Source of the DNA: Saussurea involucrata
Lineage: Eukaryota > Streptophyta > Magnoliopsida > Asterales > Asteraceae
Direction: 5' to 3'
NCBI GenBank assembly: GCA_033807775.1
Contig: CM066327.1
Location: forward strand, 77,196,795 to 77,260,794
DNA: 64,000 bases
The notes under the pieces are model-generated. The model made no database searches and had not been told where the DNA came from. It worked only from the letters and a program-made list of their open reading frames with translations. Below, piece by piece: positions 1 to 11,836 of this stretch. The number at the start of each line of letters is the position of its first letter. Position 1 is the stretch's first letter. The position numbers and the translations under genes are program-made.

Positions 1-547
1 TTATAATTACGTAAGTATTATATGAAAATATAATACGTGGCCGGGCTTTGGACCGGTGTGTTAAATTGGCTCGCAACCAATTGTTATTGGCCATTGGTGG
101 AGGGATAAGGTGGAATGGGACATGTATGTTGTGTAAATTTTAGTTGGTATTAATTTACGTATGAAGTATATGTATGTATATGAAGGTGTGTATTTATATA
201 AATGAATTTTAATGATTTTCAAATACCAGGGATTTACTCACTAGACCATTAGGTCTAACCCTCATTTCTGTTTTCAAAATTTTGTATTCCAGGTGATGGT
301 TCCAGTAAGAACAAGTAGATTGAGTACTTGTTGGCTAGCTTTTGTGAAGATTATCATTATGAAGTTAGGGATGCGTTTTGTGATTATAAAATAGATGATC
401 AGTTGTTTTGTAATTTTAATTGAAAAGTTTGTACTGAATTTTATATTAGTCTGACTTTGGGGACCAAATGTGTAATGTGAATTATTTTGTTGAAACCATG
501 TTATGAATTATATGTTATATGTATGTTTTGTTTTGTGGGACGTTACA
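1..547 (+). repeat. LTR 1 of element A (3' part only)
   Basis: This matches the last 547 bases of the complete LTR at 5263-6963 with only about five differences by eye. It ends in GGGACGTTACA two bases before the primer binding site. The first about 1.15 kb of the LTR, including the motif array, is outside the window. Confidence 0.93.
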
Positions 548-549
548 GA

Positions 550-563
550 TGGTATCAGAGCCC
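550..563 (+). other. Primer binding site, element A copy 1
   Basis: TGGTATCAGAGCCC begins two bases after the LTR end and is complementary to the 3' end of plant initiator Met-tRNA, the usual minus-strand primer of this group. The identical site of copy 2 is at 6966-6979. Confidence 0.92.
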
Positions 564-810
564 TAGTTTAAGGGATTTAGGTATTAGTATCTGTACCTAG
601 ACTTAAACTGCATGTGAAGTAGGATGTCCCTATTAAATTAGAATCTGGGGATACTAAGTATAAAAGGTAGAAGGAACATCATGTAAGGTAATTTCAAATT
701 ACACCAGGCCAGTGTAATTATGATCTTACAGGTACATGTTTGAACTGGAATATCTTATTATATGGGGTATGTGCTTATGTGAGTATATTAACCTTGTTTG
801 AATCCACAGA
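564..810 (+). other. Untranslated leader, element A copy 1
   Basis: No ORF is supported between the primer site and the gag ATG at 811. The stretch is almost identical to 6980-7226 in copy 2 and clearly related to 58105-58349 in element H. It probably contains RNA packaging and dimerisation signals, which is an inference from position only. Confidence 0.6.
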
Positions 811-1788
811 ATGGCGAGTGGTACCAGACAAGGGAATCAGGGAAGAGGAAGGAATTCAAATGGAGAAAATCCACCGTTAGGAACAGGGGGAAGAGGAGGA
901 GATCGTGGTAGAGGTATAACTGGAAGGGGAACAGGAGGCCGAACTGGAGGTAGAACACAACAGCATGGTACAGAGTTTGTTACACGAGATGATCTGACTG
1001 CTGAAATGGGAAGATTACAGGATAGCATACAAGCTATGTTCGAACGTAATCGTCTTAATGAAACTGAAAGACCAGATCCGGAACATGAAGCGGAGATACC
1101 ACTTACCTCTACTGTTCTACCAGCGATGAAAAGGTGCGACTATAAAATATTTCTTAGTTGTAAGCCCCCTACATATTCAGGAGACCGAGATCCAGTAAAG
1201 GCGATGAGGTGGCTGAAAGAAATAGAGGCCATCTTCACAACGCACTTCTGTCCACAAGCTGCTGTCAGACAGTTAGAAGAAGAATTCATGAATCTACAAC
1301 AAGGAAATCTGTCGGTTAGAGATTATACTGCACGATTTTTGGAGAAGTCTCGTTTTGCAGGATATTATGTTGCTACAGAAAAGATGAAAATGGAGAGGTT
1401 TATTTATGGGTTGAATTCCGAGGTTCGAAGATTGGTGACTGCCACAGGGCCAAATACTTTTACAGCTGCGGTGGATGCTGCCGAGAATGTGGAAAGAGAT
1501 AATAAAAGAGATACTAGTGACAAGAGCTTAGGGAAAAGAAAATGGGAAGGACTACCACAGGATTCGAGGAAACCTAGATTTCAGAGGTTTGATAACCGTC
1601 CGTCATTTCGACCAACAGAAAGACCATGTTAAAGGTGTAATTGTTACCATCAGGGAAATTGCCAAGTAGAGTCGCGGGTTTGCTTTAAATGTGGGAAAAC
1701 GGGTCATGTTGTTAAAGACTGTCGAGTAACACGGTTTTGCTTTTTGTGCAACTCTCCGGATCACCTCCAATCAGACTGTCCGCGAGGT
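811..1788 (+). pseudogene. gag: gag of element A copy 1 (in-frame 150-bp deletion and a stop codon)
   Basis: Encodes the capsid/nucleocapsid precursor that would form virus-like particles in the cytoplasm. It opens with a Gly/Arg-rich N terminus (about residues 1-50), then the retrotransposon Gag helical domain, then CCHC knuckles (CFKCGKTGHVVKDC, CFLCNSSDHLQSDC). Compared with copy 2 it lacks exactly 150 bases, the equivalent of 7651-7800, removing 50 residues from the middle of the Gag domain. The deleted block is bounded by the direct repeat TCA. A TAA at 1630-1632 cuts the frame just before the knuckles; the same stop is in copy 2, while H has a sense codon there. No frame change separates gag from pol, so Gag-Pol was probably one polyprotein. 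Confidence 0.9.
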
Positions 1789-4700
1789 AGAATACAATCA
1801 GGGGGTACATCGGGGAAACCGGCCATTACGAGACCAGTAGTTCCAAGAATAGAACCGCCGAGAACGAGGGGTCGTACGTTCCAAATGACAGCTAAAGAGG
1901 CGGAGGAAACTCCTGATGTGGTCACAGGTACATTTTTCATAAACTCCACGCGTGCAAAAGTGTTATTTGATTTCGGTGCAAACCGATCTTTTGTGTCTCC
2001 CTCCTTTGCTGCTCATATGCATTTAGAGCCTAAAATGTTAAAACATGCTTTATTAGTAGACACTGCAAATGATAACCAAGTGGCAGTTAAAGAGGTTTTT
2101 GATCGTTGTATGATAAATATAGAGGGATGTGGTGTACCGATACAACTGTTCCCAATAGCTTTGATTGAATTTGATGTGGTAGTAGGAATGGATTGGCTAG
2201 CTGAGAATCAGGCTAATATAGTTTGTGATAAGAAAATAATCAATGTCGTTTTACCTGATAAAAGGTCAGTAGTGATTTATGGAGATCGAAAGAATCATCA
2301 GTCCAGTCTTATATCTATGATAAAAGCCCGTAAATGTGTCAATAAGGGTTGCTCTAGTTATTTAGCCTATGTGATAGATAGTAGGCCTGAAAAGTGTAAG
2401 TTGGAAGATATTTCCATTGTTAGTGAATACCCAGAAGTTTTTCCTGAAGACTTGAATAGTCTTCCTCCTGTTAGGCAAGTAGAATTTGGAATAGACCTAG
2501 TACCTGGAGCCAATCCCATAGCTCGTGCGCCGTACATATTAGCACCACCAGAAATGAAAGAAATGATGTCACAACTTCAAGATTTATCTGATAAGGGCTT
2601 CATCAGACCCAGCTCATCGCCATGGGGTGCACCAGTTTTATTTGTGAAGAAGAAAGACGGTTCAATGAGAATGTGTATCGATTATCGGGAGTTGAACAAG
2701 CGCACGATCAAGAACAAGTATCCACTCCCAAGAATTGATGACCTTTTTGATCAATTAGTTGGAGCTTGTTATTTCTCCAAGATTGATCTTAGATCTGGCT
2801 ACCATCAGTTGAAGGTTAAGGAGGAGGATGTTTTAAAGACTGCCTTTCGCACGAGATACGGCCACTACGAATTTTTAGTAATGCCTTTCGGATTGACGAA
2901 CGCTCCAGCCGCTTTTATGGATCTAATGAATCGGGTATGTAAGCCTTATCTCGAAAAATTTGTCATTGTGTTTATCGATGATATACTTATTTATTCCCGA
3001 TCCAAAGAGGATCATGCGCAACATCTTCGTTTGATTTTGGAGTTGCTGAAGAAAGAAAAGTTGTACGCTAAGTTCTCTAAATGTGAATTCTGGTTGCGGG
3101 AAGTTCAGTTTTTGGGTCATGTAGTTTCAGAGAAGGGTATACAAGTTGATCCATTGAAAGTGGAAGTAGTTGAAAGATGGGAACCACCGAAAACAGCAAC
3201 CGAAGTACGCAGTTTTCTGGGTCTAGCTGGATATTACCGAAAATTTATAAAAGACTTTTCTCGAATCGCGACACCATTGACCAAGCTGACACGGAAGAAT
3301 TTAAAGTTTGAATGGAAGGCAGAACAGGACGAGGCATTCAGAATATTGAAAGAGAAACTCTGCAGCGCGCCGATATTAGCATTGCCAAAAGGTTCCGAAG
3401 ATTTTGTAGTTTACAGTGATGCTTCTAAATTAGGATTGGGATGTGTACTCATGAAACGTGGAAAGGTGATAGCTTATGCTTCTCGTCAATTAAAGGATCA
3501 CGAAAGGCAGTATCCTACCCATGATATGGAGCTTGCAGCAGTTGTCTTCGCATTAAAGATTTGGAGGCATTATCTTTATGGTTCTAAATGTCAATTTTTC
3601 ACGGACCATAAAAGTCTTCAACATCTTTTTGATCAAAAGGAATTGAATATGAGGCAAAGAAGGTGGTTAGAATTAGTGAATGATTATAATTGTGAAATTC
3701 TTTATCACCCCGGGAAAGCGATCGTGGTGGCAGATGCGTTAAGTCGTCAAGAAATAAGTGGAACAATAAAAGCTATATCGTTACGAGCTGAACTCCTTCC
3801 TAATATCTTTGATGAATTGTTGAAATGCCAAATAGATGCTTATCAAGAGGAAAGTTTGAAGTCAGAACGGTTGGTTGGGACATCAGCATTGCTCGAGAAA
3901 GATGACCGTGGGTTGTTGTGTATGGGAAACAGAATATGGGTACCTCGTTTGGGTGGGTTACGTGATCGTGTATTGCAAGAAGCTCATCAATCCCGATTTT
4001 CTATTCATCCAGGTACAAACAAGATGTATAGATATTTGAAACAGTTCTATTGGTGGCCGGGAATGAAGAGAAGCGTTGCTAAGTATGTAGAAGATTGTAC
4101 TACCTGCAAGAAGGTAAAGATTGAGCATCAGAGGCCGTTTGGTCAGTTACAATGCCTAGATATACCAATGTGGAAATGGGATCAGATCACAACTGATTTC
4201 ATTACCAAGTTGCCAAGAACTTCAAAAGGATTCGATTCTATTTGGGTGATTGTGGATAGGTTGACGAAGTCTGCTCATTTCTTGCCAGTAAAAGAAACTG
4301 ATTCTTTGGAACGTTTAGCTAAGTTGTATATTAATGAAATAGTAACTCGACATGGAGTACCAATTTCGATTATTTCTGATCGAGATAGTCGTTTTACTTC
4401 TAGATTTTGGAGAAGCTTTCAAAAGGAGATGGGAACACAGATAAAGTTGAGCACTGCATATCATCCACAGACTGACGGACAGAGTGAAAGAACAATTCAG
4501 ACGTTAGAAGATATGCTTCGGGCTTGTATAGTTGATTTTGGGGGATCATGGGATAAACATCTACCTTTGATAGAATTCGCCTACAACAACAGTTATCATG
4601 CCAGCATTCAGGCGGCTCCGTTTGAAGTATTGTATGGTAGAAAATGCCGAACGCCTTTGTGTTGGAATGAAGTGGGGGAGAAGCAATTGGCAGGGCCAGA

Positions 4701-5224
4701 AATAGTACAGTTAACGGCAGATAAGATTACTCAGATTCGGGATAGATTGAAAACGGCACAAGACAGACAGAAAAGTTATGCAGATCGACGCCGGAAACCT
4801 TTATAATTTCAGGTTGGGGATTTTGTGATGTTAAAAGTTTCGCCTTGGAAAGGAGTCATACGTTTTGGGAAGCCCCAGTCCGCGTTATATTGGACCATTT
4901 GAAATTACGGAAAGAAATGGTGAAGTAGCTTACAGATTGAATCTTCCGCCAGAATTAAGTAGAATTCACAACGCGTTCCATGTATCGAATTATCGAAAGT
5001 GTTTGGTGACATCAGATCAGGCAGTCTCTCTACCGGATATTCAGGTTGATGAAAAGCTAAACTATGTGGAGGAACCGGAAGCAATAGTTGATCACAAGGT
5101 TAAAGTATTAAGGAATAAGGAGATTAGGCAGGTAAAGGTTCAGTGGAAACATCATCGAGGTCAGGATGCGACGTGGGAATCAGAATCGGAGATGAGAGCC
5201 AAATACCCTCATCTTTTCGTTTAA
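1789..5224 (+). pseudogene. pol: pol of element A copy 1: PR-RT-RNaseH-IN-chromodomain, inactivated
   Basis: The Ty3/gypsy order is clear. Protease lies near 1950-2230, but its catalytic triad reads DFG where copy 2 has DSG. RT spans about 2490-3130, with VKKKDGSMRMCIDYRELN and the catalytic FIDDILIYS. RNase H is at about 3400-3740 (DASKLGLGCVL, TDHKSL, VADALSR). Integrase has an HHCC finger near 3985-4110 and core motifs TTDFITKLP, SDRDSRFTS and YHPQTDGQSERT. A TAA at 4804-4806, shared with copy 2, truncates integrase where a Glu codon is expected, and a private frameshift follows near 4870. The tail 4865-5224 carries a chromodomain-like segment that would bind histone marks during integration. 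The frame is open from 1633; there is no separate pol start codon. Confidence 0.92.
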
Positions 5225-5249
5225 TCGAATTCCGGGACGGAATTCTTTT

Positions 5250-5259
5250 AAGGGGGAGA
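5250..5259 (+). other. Polypurine tract, element A copy 1
   Basis: AAGGGGGAGA immediately precedes the LTR and would prime plus-strand DNA. The same tract is at 11824-11833 in copy 2 and, as AAAGGGGAGA, at 59841-59850 in H. Just upstream is the palindromic GAATTCCGGGACGGAATTC, which in related elements is probably residual 3' coding sequence. Confidence 0.85.
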
Positions 5260-5262
5260 TGT

Positions 5263-6963
5263 TGTAATAACCAGGTATTTTATCTAAGTTAAATTTGGAA
5301 ATTTATAAGTCTTTATATTAGTATTTTATGGAATTAGGAGATAAGGGATAAGTTTTAATTTTATAATAAAGGTTTAGGGTTATGTTTTGCCAACTAGGGT
5401 AAGTTTGAGGTGTTATTGGTCTTTTTGCCCAAACCCTTCCTCCACCGCCACATTTCTGTTGAGACACCAGGAGGTGTCAATCTTAGGCTTAATTAGAAAA
5501 AAATCAAATAAATATCTAAAACCTATGTGTGTGTGTGTGTTTATCGATTGAGGGAAAAGAGAAAGAGAAAGAGAGAAAGACATAGAAAGATCAAGAAGAA
5601 GAAGTGTTTTCTATAATACTACAACTGGGTTTAGGATTCAGATCCAGGAGACAAAGGTAATAATTCTTGCAAACTTTTCCTTTTATATGTATTAGTTCCT
5701 TAAAGTTTTACTAGGAGTTTTAGAAGTGGGTTTTGGTGATTTTAGGAAGATATGTTAATTTTGGGCTTGGGATAGTGTTCTAAAGGTAATATAAAACATA
5801 TCTGCAAAGTTACATAAACCTGCATAGAGTAAAACTGTAAAAATCTGGGTTTTAGGATGAATCAGTGAACTGCGACATTCATCGAAGTCGCAATAGAGGA
5901 CTGCGACATTCATCAAAGTCGCAATGGTCGATTGCGATTTGGGTTTGGAATCGCAGTAGTTGATTGCGATTTGGGTTTGGAATCGCAGTAGTTGATTGCG
6001 ATTTGGGTTTGGAATCGCAGTAGTTGATTGCGATTTGGGTTTGGAATCGCAGTAGTTGATTGCGACTTAGGATGGAGTCGCAATAGTGTGTTGCGATTTC
6101 GGGGTGAAGTCGCAGTAAGAGGTTGCGACTTGGTACTGTTCATTGCGATTTTTATTATATTTTAATGGGTTGCGACTTTAGTCGAGGATTTCCTAAGTTC
6201 GGTTTTAAGAAGAAATACCTGTTATTTTGTGTGATTTCAGATTCTGTAAAGGGTGATCATACATGATATTAACTTGGGAAGGCTTTTGCTGATAAACTAA
6301 TCAGGTGAGTTCTACTTTAAAAAGTATATTTTACTGGAATACCTTTTTGTGATTAACAAATGTTTGATAATGTGTATGAATATGTCATACGTGAGTAATT
6401 ATAATATATTGAGATATTATAATTACGTGAGTATTATATGAAAATATAATACGTGGCCGGGCTTTGGACCGGTGTGTTAAATTGGCTCGCAACCAATTGT
6501 TATTGGCCATTGGTGGAGGGATAAGGTGGAATGGGACATGTATGTTGTGTAAATTTTAGTTGGTATTAATTTACGTATGAAGTATATGTATGTATATGAA
6601 GGTGTGTATTTATATAAATGAATTTTAATGATTTTCAAATATCAGGGATTTACTCACTAGACCCTTAGGTCTAACCCTCATTTCTGTTTTCAAAATTTTG
6701 TATTCCAAGTGATGGTTCCAGTAAGAACAAGTAGATTGAGTACTTGTTGGCTAGCTTTTGTGAAGATTATCATTATGAAGTTAGGGATGCGTTTTGTGAT
6801 TATAAAATAGATGATCAGTTGTTTTGTAATTTTAATTGAAAAGTTTGTACTGAATTTTATATTAGTCTGACTTTGGGGACCAAATGTGTAATGTGAATTA
6901 TTTTTTTGAAACCATGTTATGAATTATATGTTATATGTATGTTTTGTTTTGTGGGACGTTACA
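5263..6963 (+). repeat. LTR 2 of element A (shared middle LTR, 1701 bp)
   Basis: Runs TGTAATAACC...GGGACGTTACA with terminal inverted repeat TGTAA/TTACA. The start is fixed by element H, whose 5' LTR begins exactly at TGTAATAACC without the extra TGT seen here. It contains a (GT)n tract and an AG-rich tract near 5528-5600, a motif array at 5872-6178, and the 3' region shared with LTR 1. It has about 26 extra bases near 5680-5706 that LTR 3 lacks. It serves as 3' LTR of copy 1 and 5' LTR of copy 2. Confidence 0.93.
5872..6178 (+). repeat. TGCGA/TCGCA minisatellite inside LTR 2
   Basis: Four perfect 32-bp units (5930-6057) are flanked by degenerate units on both sides. Each half-unit pairs TTGCGAYTT with AATCGCA, so every unit can form a short hairpin, and more than 20 TGCGA/TCGCA words occur in about 300 bases. 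The same array with the same four perfect units is at 12416-12725 (units 12478-12605) in LTR 3. Small reverse-strand reading frames over this tract are artefacts of the repeat. Confidence 0.9.
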
Positions 6964-7226
6964 GATGGTATCAGAGCCCTAGTTTAAGGGATTTAGGTAT
7001 TAGTATCTGTACCTAGACTTAAACTGCATGTGAAGTAGGATGTCCCTATTAAATTAGAATCTGGGGATACTAAGTATAAAAGGTAGAAGGAACATCATGT
7101 AAGGTAATTTCAAATTACACCAGGCCAGTGTAATTATGATCTTACAGGTACATGTTTGAACTGGAATATCTTATTATATGGGGTATGTGCTTATGTGAGT
7201 ATATTAACCTTGTTTGAATCCACAGA
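6964..7226 (+). other. Primer binding site and leader, element A copy 2
   Basis: The primer site TGGTATCAGAGCCC is at 6966-6979, followed by a non-coding leader to the gag ATG at 7227. It is nearly identical to the copy 1 leader. Confidence 0.85.
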
Positions 7227-8355
7227 ATGGCGAGTGGTACCAGACAAGGGAATCAGGGAAGAGGAAGGAATTCAAATGGAGAAAATCCACCGTTAGGAAC
7301 AGGGGGAAGAGGAGGAGATCGTGGTAGAGGTATAACTGGAAGGGGAACAGGAGGCCGAACTGGAGGTAGAACACAACAGCATGGTACAGAGTTTGTTACA
7401 CGAGATGATCTGACTGCTGAAATGGGAAGATTACAGGATAGCATACAAGCTATGTTCGAACGTAATCGTCTTAATGAAACTGAAAGACCAGATCCGGAAC
7501 ATGAAGCGGAGATACCACTTACCTCTACTGTTCTACCAGCGATGAAAAGGTGCGACTATAAAATGTTTCTTAGTTGTAAGCCCCCTACATATTCAGGAGA
7601 CCGAGATCCAGTAAAGGCGATGAGGTGGCTGAAAGAAATAGAGGCCATCTTCAAGACATGTAAGTGTGCTGAAGAAGACAAAGTGCTTTATAGAGCTGCG
7701 ATGCTGAAAGGGGATGCTCTGTATTGGTGGGAGGCTCATATAGAATCAAGAGGGACGGATGTTTACACTACTTTTGCATGGGAGGAATTTGTGTTAGCTT
7801 TCACAACGCACTTCTGTCCACAAGCTGCTGTCAGACAGTTAGAAGAAGAATTCATGAATCTACAACAAGGAAATCTGTCGGTTAGAGATTATACTGCACG
7901 ATTTTTGGAGAAGTCTCGTTTTGCAGGATATTATGTTGCTACAGAAAAGATGAAAATGGAGAGGTTTATTTATGGGTTGAATTCCGAGGTTTGAAGATTG
8001 GTGACTGCCACAGGGCCAAATACTTTTACAGCTGCGGTGGATGCTGCCGAGAATGTGGAAAGAGATAATAAAAGAGATACTAGTGACAAGAGCTTAGGGA
8101 AAAGAAAATGGGAAGGACTACCACAGGATTCGAGGAAACCTAGATTTCAGAGGTTTGATAACCGTCCGTGATTTCGACCAACAGAAAGACCATGTTAAAG
8201 GTGTAATCGTTACCATCAGGGAAATTGCCAAGTAGAGTCGCGGGTTTGCTTTAAATGTGGGAAAACGGGTCATGTTGTTAAAGACTGTCGAGTAACACGG
8301 TTTTGCTTTTTGTGCAACTCTCCGGATCACCTCCAATCAGACTATCCGCGAGGTA
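7227..8355 (+). pseudogene. gag: gag of element A copy 2 (full length, three in-frame stops)
   Basis: This copy keeps the 50-residue Gag block deleted in copy 1, including DALYWWEAH, so it shows the original layout: Gly/Arg-rich N terminus, Gag helical domain, CCHC knuckles. It carries stops at 7992-7994 (CGA to TGA relative to copy 1), 8169-8171 (TCA to TGA) and 8196-8198 (TAA, shared with copy 1). The CGA-to-TGA change is what deamination of a methylated CpG would give. Frame with pol is continuous apart from these stops. Confidence 0.9.
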
Positions 8356-11300
8356 GAATACAATCAGGGGGTACATCGGGGAAACCGGCCATTACGAGAC
8401 CAGTAGTTCCAAGAATAGAACCGCCGAGAACGAGGGGTCGTACGTTCCAAATGACAGCTAAAGAGGCGGAGGAAACTCCTGATGTGGTCACAGGTACATT
8501 TTTCATAAACTCCACGCGTGCAAAAGTGTTATTTGATTCCGGTGCAAACCGATCTTTTGTGTCTCCCTCCTTTGCTGCTCATATGCATTTAGAGCCTAAA
8601 ATGTTAAAACATGCTTTATTAGTAGACACTGCAAATGATAACCAAGTGGCAGTTAAAGAGGTTTTTGATCGTTGTATGATAAATATAGAGGGATGTGGTG
8701 TACCGATACAACTGTTCCCAATAGCTTTGATTGAATTTGATGTGGTAGTAGGAATGGATTGGCTAGCTGAGAATCAGGCTAATATAGTTTGTGATAAGAA
8801 AATAATCAATGTCGTTTTACCTGATAAAAGGTCAGTAGTGATTTATGGAGATCGAAAGAATCATCAGTCCAGTCTTATATCTATGATAAAAGCCCGTAAA
8901 TGTGTCAATAAGGGTTGCTCTAGTTATTTAGCCTATGTGATAGATAGTAGGCCTGAAAAGTGTAAGTTGGAAGATATTTCCATTGTTAGTGAATACCCAG
9001 AAGTTTTTCCTGAAGACTTGAATAGTCTTCCTCCTGTTAGGCAAGTAGAATTTGGAATAGACCTAGTACCTGGAGCCAATCCCATCGCTCGTGCGCCGTA
9101 CAGATTAGCACCACCAGAAATGAAAGAAATGATGTCACAACTTCAAGATTTATCTGATAAGGGCTTCATCAGACCCAGCTCATCGCCATGGGGTGCACCA
9201 GTTTTATTTGTGAAGAAGAAAGACGGTTCAATGAGAATGTGTATCGATTATCGGGAGTTGAACAAGCGCACGATCAAGAACAAGTATCCACTCCCAAGAA
9301 TTGATGACCTTTTTGATCAATTAGTTGGAGCTTGTTATTTCTCCAAGATTGATCTTAGATCTGGCTACCATCAGTTGAAGGTTAAGGAGGAGGATGTTTT
9401 AAAGACTGCCTTTCGCACGAGATACGGCCACTACGAATTTTTAGTAATGCCTTTCGGATTGACGAACGCTCCAGCCGCTTTTATGGATCTAATGAATCGG
9501 GTATGTAAGCCTTATCTCGAAAAATTTGTCATTGTGTTTATCGATGATATACTTATTTATTCCCGATCCAAAGAGGATCATGCGCAACATCTTCGTTTGA
9601 TTTTGGAGTTGCTGAAGAAAGAAAAGTTGTACGCTAAGTTCTCTAAATGTGAATTCTGGTTGCGGGAAGTTCAGTTTTTGGGTCATGTAGTTTCAGAGAA
9701 GGGTATACAAGTTGATCCATCGAAAGTGGAAGTAGTTGAAAGATGGGAACCACCGAAAACAGCAACCGAAGTACGCAGTTTTCTGGGTCTAGCTGGATAT
9801 TACCGAAAATTTATAAAAGACTTTTCTCGAATCGCGACACCATTGACCAAGCTGACACGGAAGAATTTAAAGTTTGAACGGAAGGCAGAACAGGACGAGG
9901 CATTCAGAATATTGAAAGAGAAACTCTGCAGCGCGCCGATATTAACATTGCCAAAAGGTTCCGAAGATTTTGTAGTTTACAGTGATGCTTCTAAATTAGG
10001 ATTGGGATGTGTACTCATGAAACGTGGAAAGGTGATTGCTTATGCTTCTCGTCAATTAAATGATCACGAAAGGCAGTATCCTACCCATGATATGGAGCTT
10101 GCAGCAGTTGTCTTCGCATTAAAGATTTGGAGGCATTATCTTTATGGTTCTAAATGTCAAATTTTCACGGACCATAAAAGTCTTCAACATCTTTTTGATC
10201 AAAAGGAATTGAATATGAGGCAAAGAAGGTGGTTAGAATTAGTGAATGATTATGATTGTGAAATTCTTTATCACCCCGGGAAAGCGATCGTGGTGGCAGA
10301 TGCGTTAAGTCGTCAAGAAATAAGTGGAACAATAAAAGCTATATCGTTACGAGCTGAACTCCTTCCTAATATCTTTGATGAATTGTTGAAATGCCAAATA
10401 GATGCTTATCAAGAGGAAAGTTTGAAGTCAGAACGGTTGGTTGGGACATCAGCATTGCTCGAGAAAGATGACCGTGGGTTGTTGTGTATGGGAAACAGAA
10501 TATGGGTACCTCGTTTGGGTGGGTTACGTGATCGTGTATTGCAAGAAGCTCATCAATCCCGATTTTCTATTCATCCAGGTACAAACAAGATGTATAGATA
10601 TTTGAAACAGTTCTATTGGTGGCCGGGAATGAAGAGAAGCGTTGCTAAGTATGTAGAAGATTGTACTACCTGCAAGAAGGTAAAGATTGAGCATCAGAGG
10701 CCGTTTGGTCAGTTACAACGCCTAGATATACCAAAGTGGAAATGGGATCAGATCACAACTGATTTCATTACCAAGTTGCCAAGAACTTCAAAAGTATTCG
10801 ATTCTATTTGGGTGATTGTGGATAGGTTGACGAAGTCTGCTCATTTCTTGATAGTAAAAGAAACTGATTCTTTGGAACGTTTAGCTAAGTTGTATATTAA
10901 TGAAATAGTAACTCGACATGGAGTACCAATTTCGATTATTTCTGATCGAGATAGTCGTTTTACTTCTAGATTTTGGAGAAGCTTTCAAAAGGAGATGGGA
11001 ACACAGATAAAGTTGAGCACTGCATATCATCCACAGACTGACGGACAGAGTGAAAGAACAATTCAGACGTTAGAAGATATGCTTCGGGCTTGTATAGTTG
11101 ATTTTGGGGGATCATGGGATAAACATCTACCTTTGATAGAATTCGCCTACAACAACAGTTATCATGCCAGCATTCAGGCGGCTCCGTTTGAAGTATTGTA
11201 TGGTAGAAAATGCCGAACGCCTTTGTGTTGGAATGAAGTGGGGGAGAAGCAATTGGCAGGGCCATAAATAGTACAGTTGACGGCAGATAAGATTACTCAG

Positions 11301-11798
11301 ATTCGGGATAGATTGAAAACGGCACAAGACAGACAGAAAAGTTATGCAGATCGACGCCGGAAACCTTTATAATTTCAGGTTGGGGATTTTGTGATGTTAA
11401 AAGTTTCGCCTTGGAAAGGAGTCATACATTTTGTGAAGCAAGGTAAACCCAGTCCGCGTTATATTGGACCATTTGAAATTACGGAAAGAATTGGTGAAGT
11501 AGCTTACAGATTGAATCTTCCGCCAGAATTAAGCAGAATTCACAACGCGTTCCATGTATCGAATTTTCGAAAGTGTTTGGTGACATCAGATCAGGCAGTC
11601 TCTCAACCGGATATTCAGGTTGATGAAAAGCTAAACTATGTGGAGGAACCGGAAGCAATAGTTGATCACAAGGTTAAAGTATTAAGGAATAAGGAGATTA
11701 GGCAGGTAAAGGTTCAGTGGAAACATCATCGAGGTCAGGATGCGACGTGGGAATCAGAATCGGAGATGAGAGCCAAATACCCTCATCTTTTCGTTTAA
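8356..11798 (+). pseudogene. pol: pol of element A copy 2: PR-RT-RNaseH-IN-chromodomain, broken near the integrase end
   Basis: Domain order and spacing match copy 1. The protease keeps the DSGA active site; the RT keeps FIDDILIYS; RNase H and the integrase catalytic motifs are intact. The frame is open to 11265-11267, where a private TAA replaces a Glu codon, and a second TAA at 11370-11372 is shared with copy 1. The chromodomain-like tail (11391-11798) is in frame to the natural end and lacks the frameshift seen in copy 1. Apart from the stops this is the better-preserved copy. Inactive as it stands. Confidence 0.92.
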
Positions 11799-11836
11799 TC
11801 GAATTCCGGGACGGAATTCTTTTAAGGGGGAGATGT

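Noticed and set aside
550..561. Possible tRNA fragments at TGGTATCAGAGC sites
   Set aside because: Only 11-14 bases match, always two bases from an LTR; these are primer binding sites, not tRNA genes.
837..1028. Reverse-strand ORFs over gag (also 7253-7444) and over the LTR arrays (5913-6143, 12458-12691)
   Set aside because: They are antisense shadows of the Gly/Arg-rich Gag N terminus and of the minisatellite; no independent support.
5232..5250. Palindrome GAATTCCGGGACGGAATTC as a regulatory site
   Set aside because: It is also in H and probably derives from the former end of the coding region near the chromodomain; no separate evidence of function.
5930..6057. Regular 32-bp direct repeats resembling a CRISPR array
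   Set aside because: Units abut with no unique spacers, lie inside a plant LTR, and are duplicated in LTR 3; this is a minisatellite.
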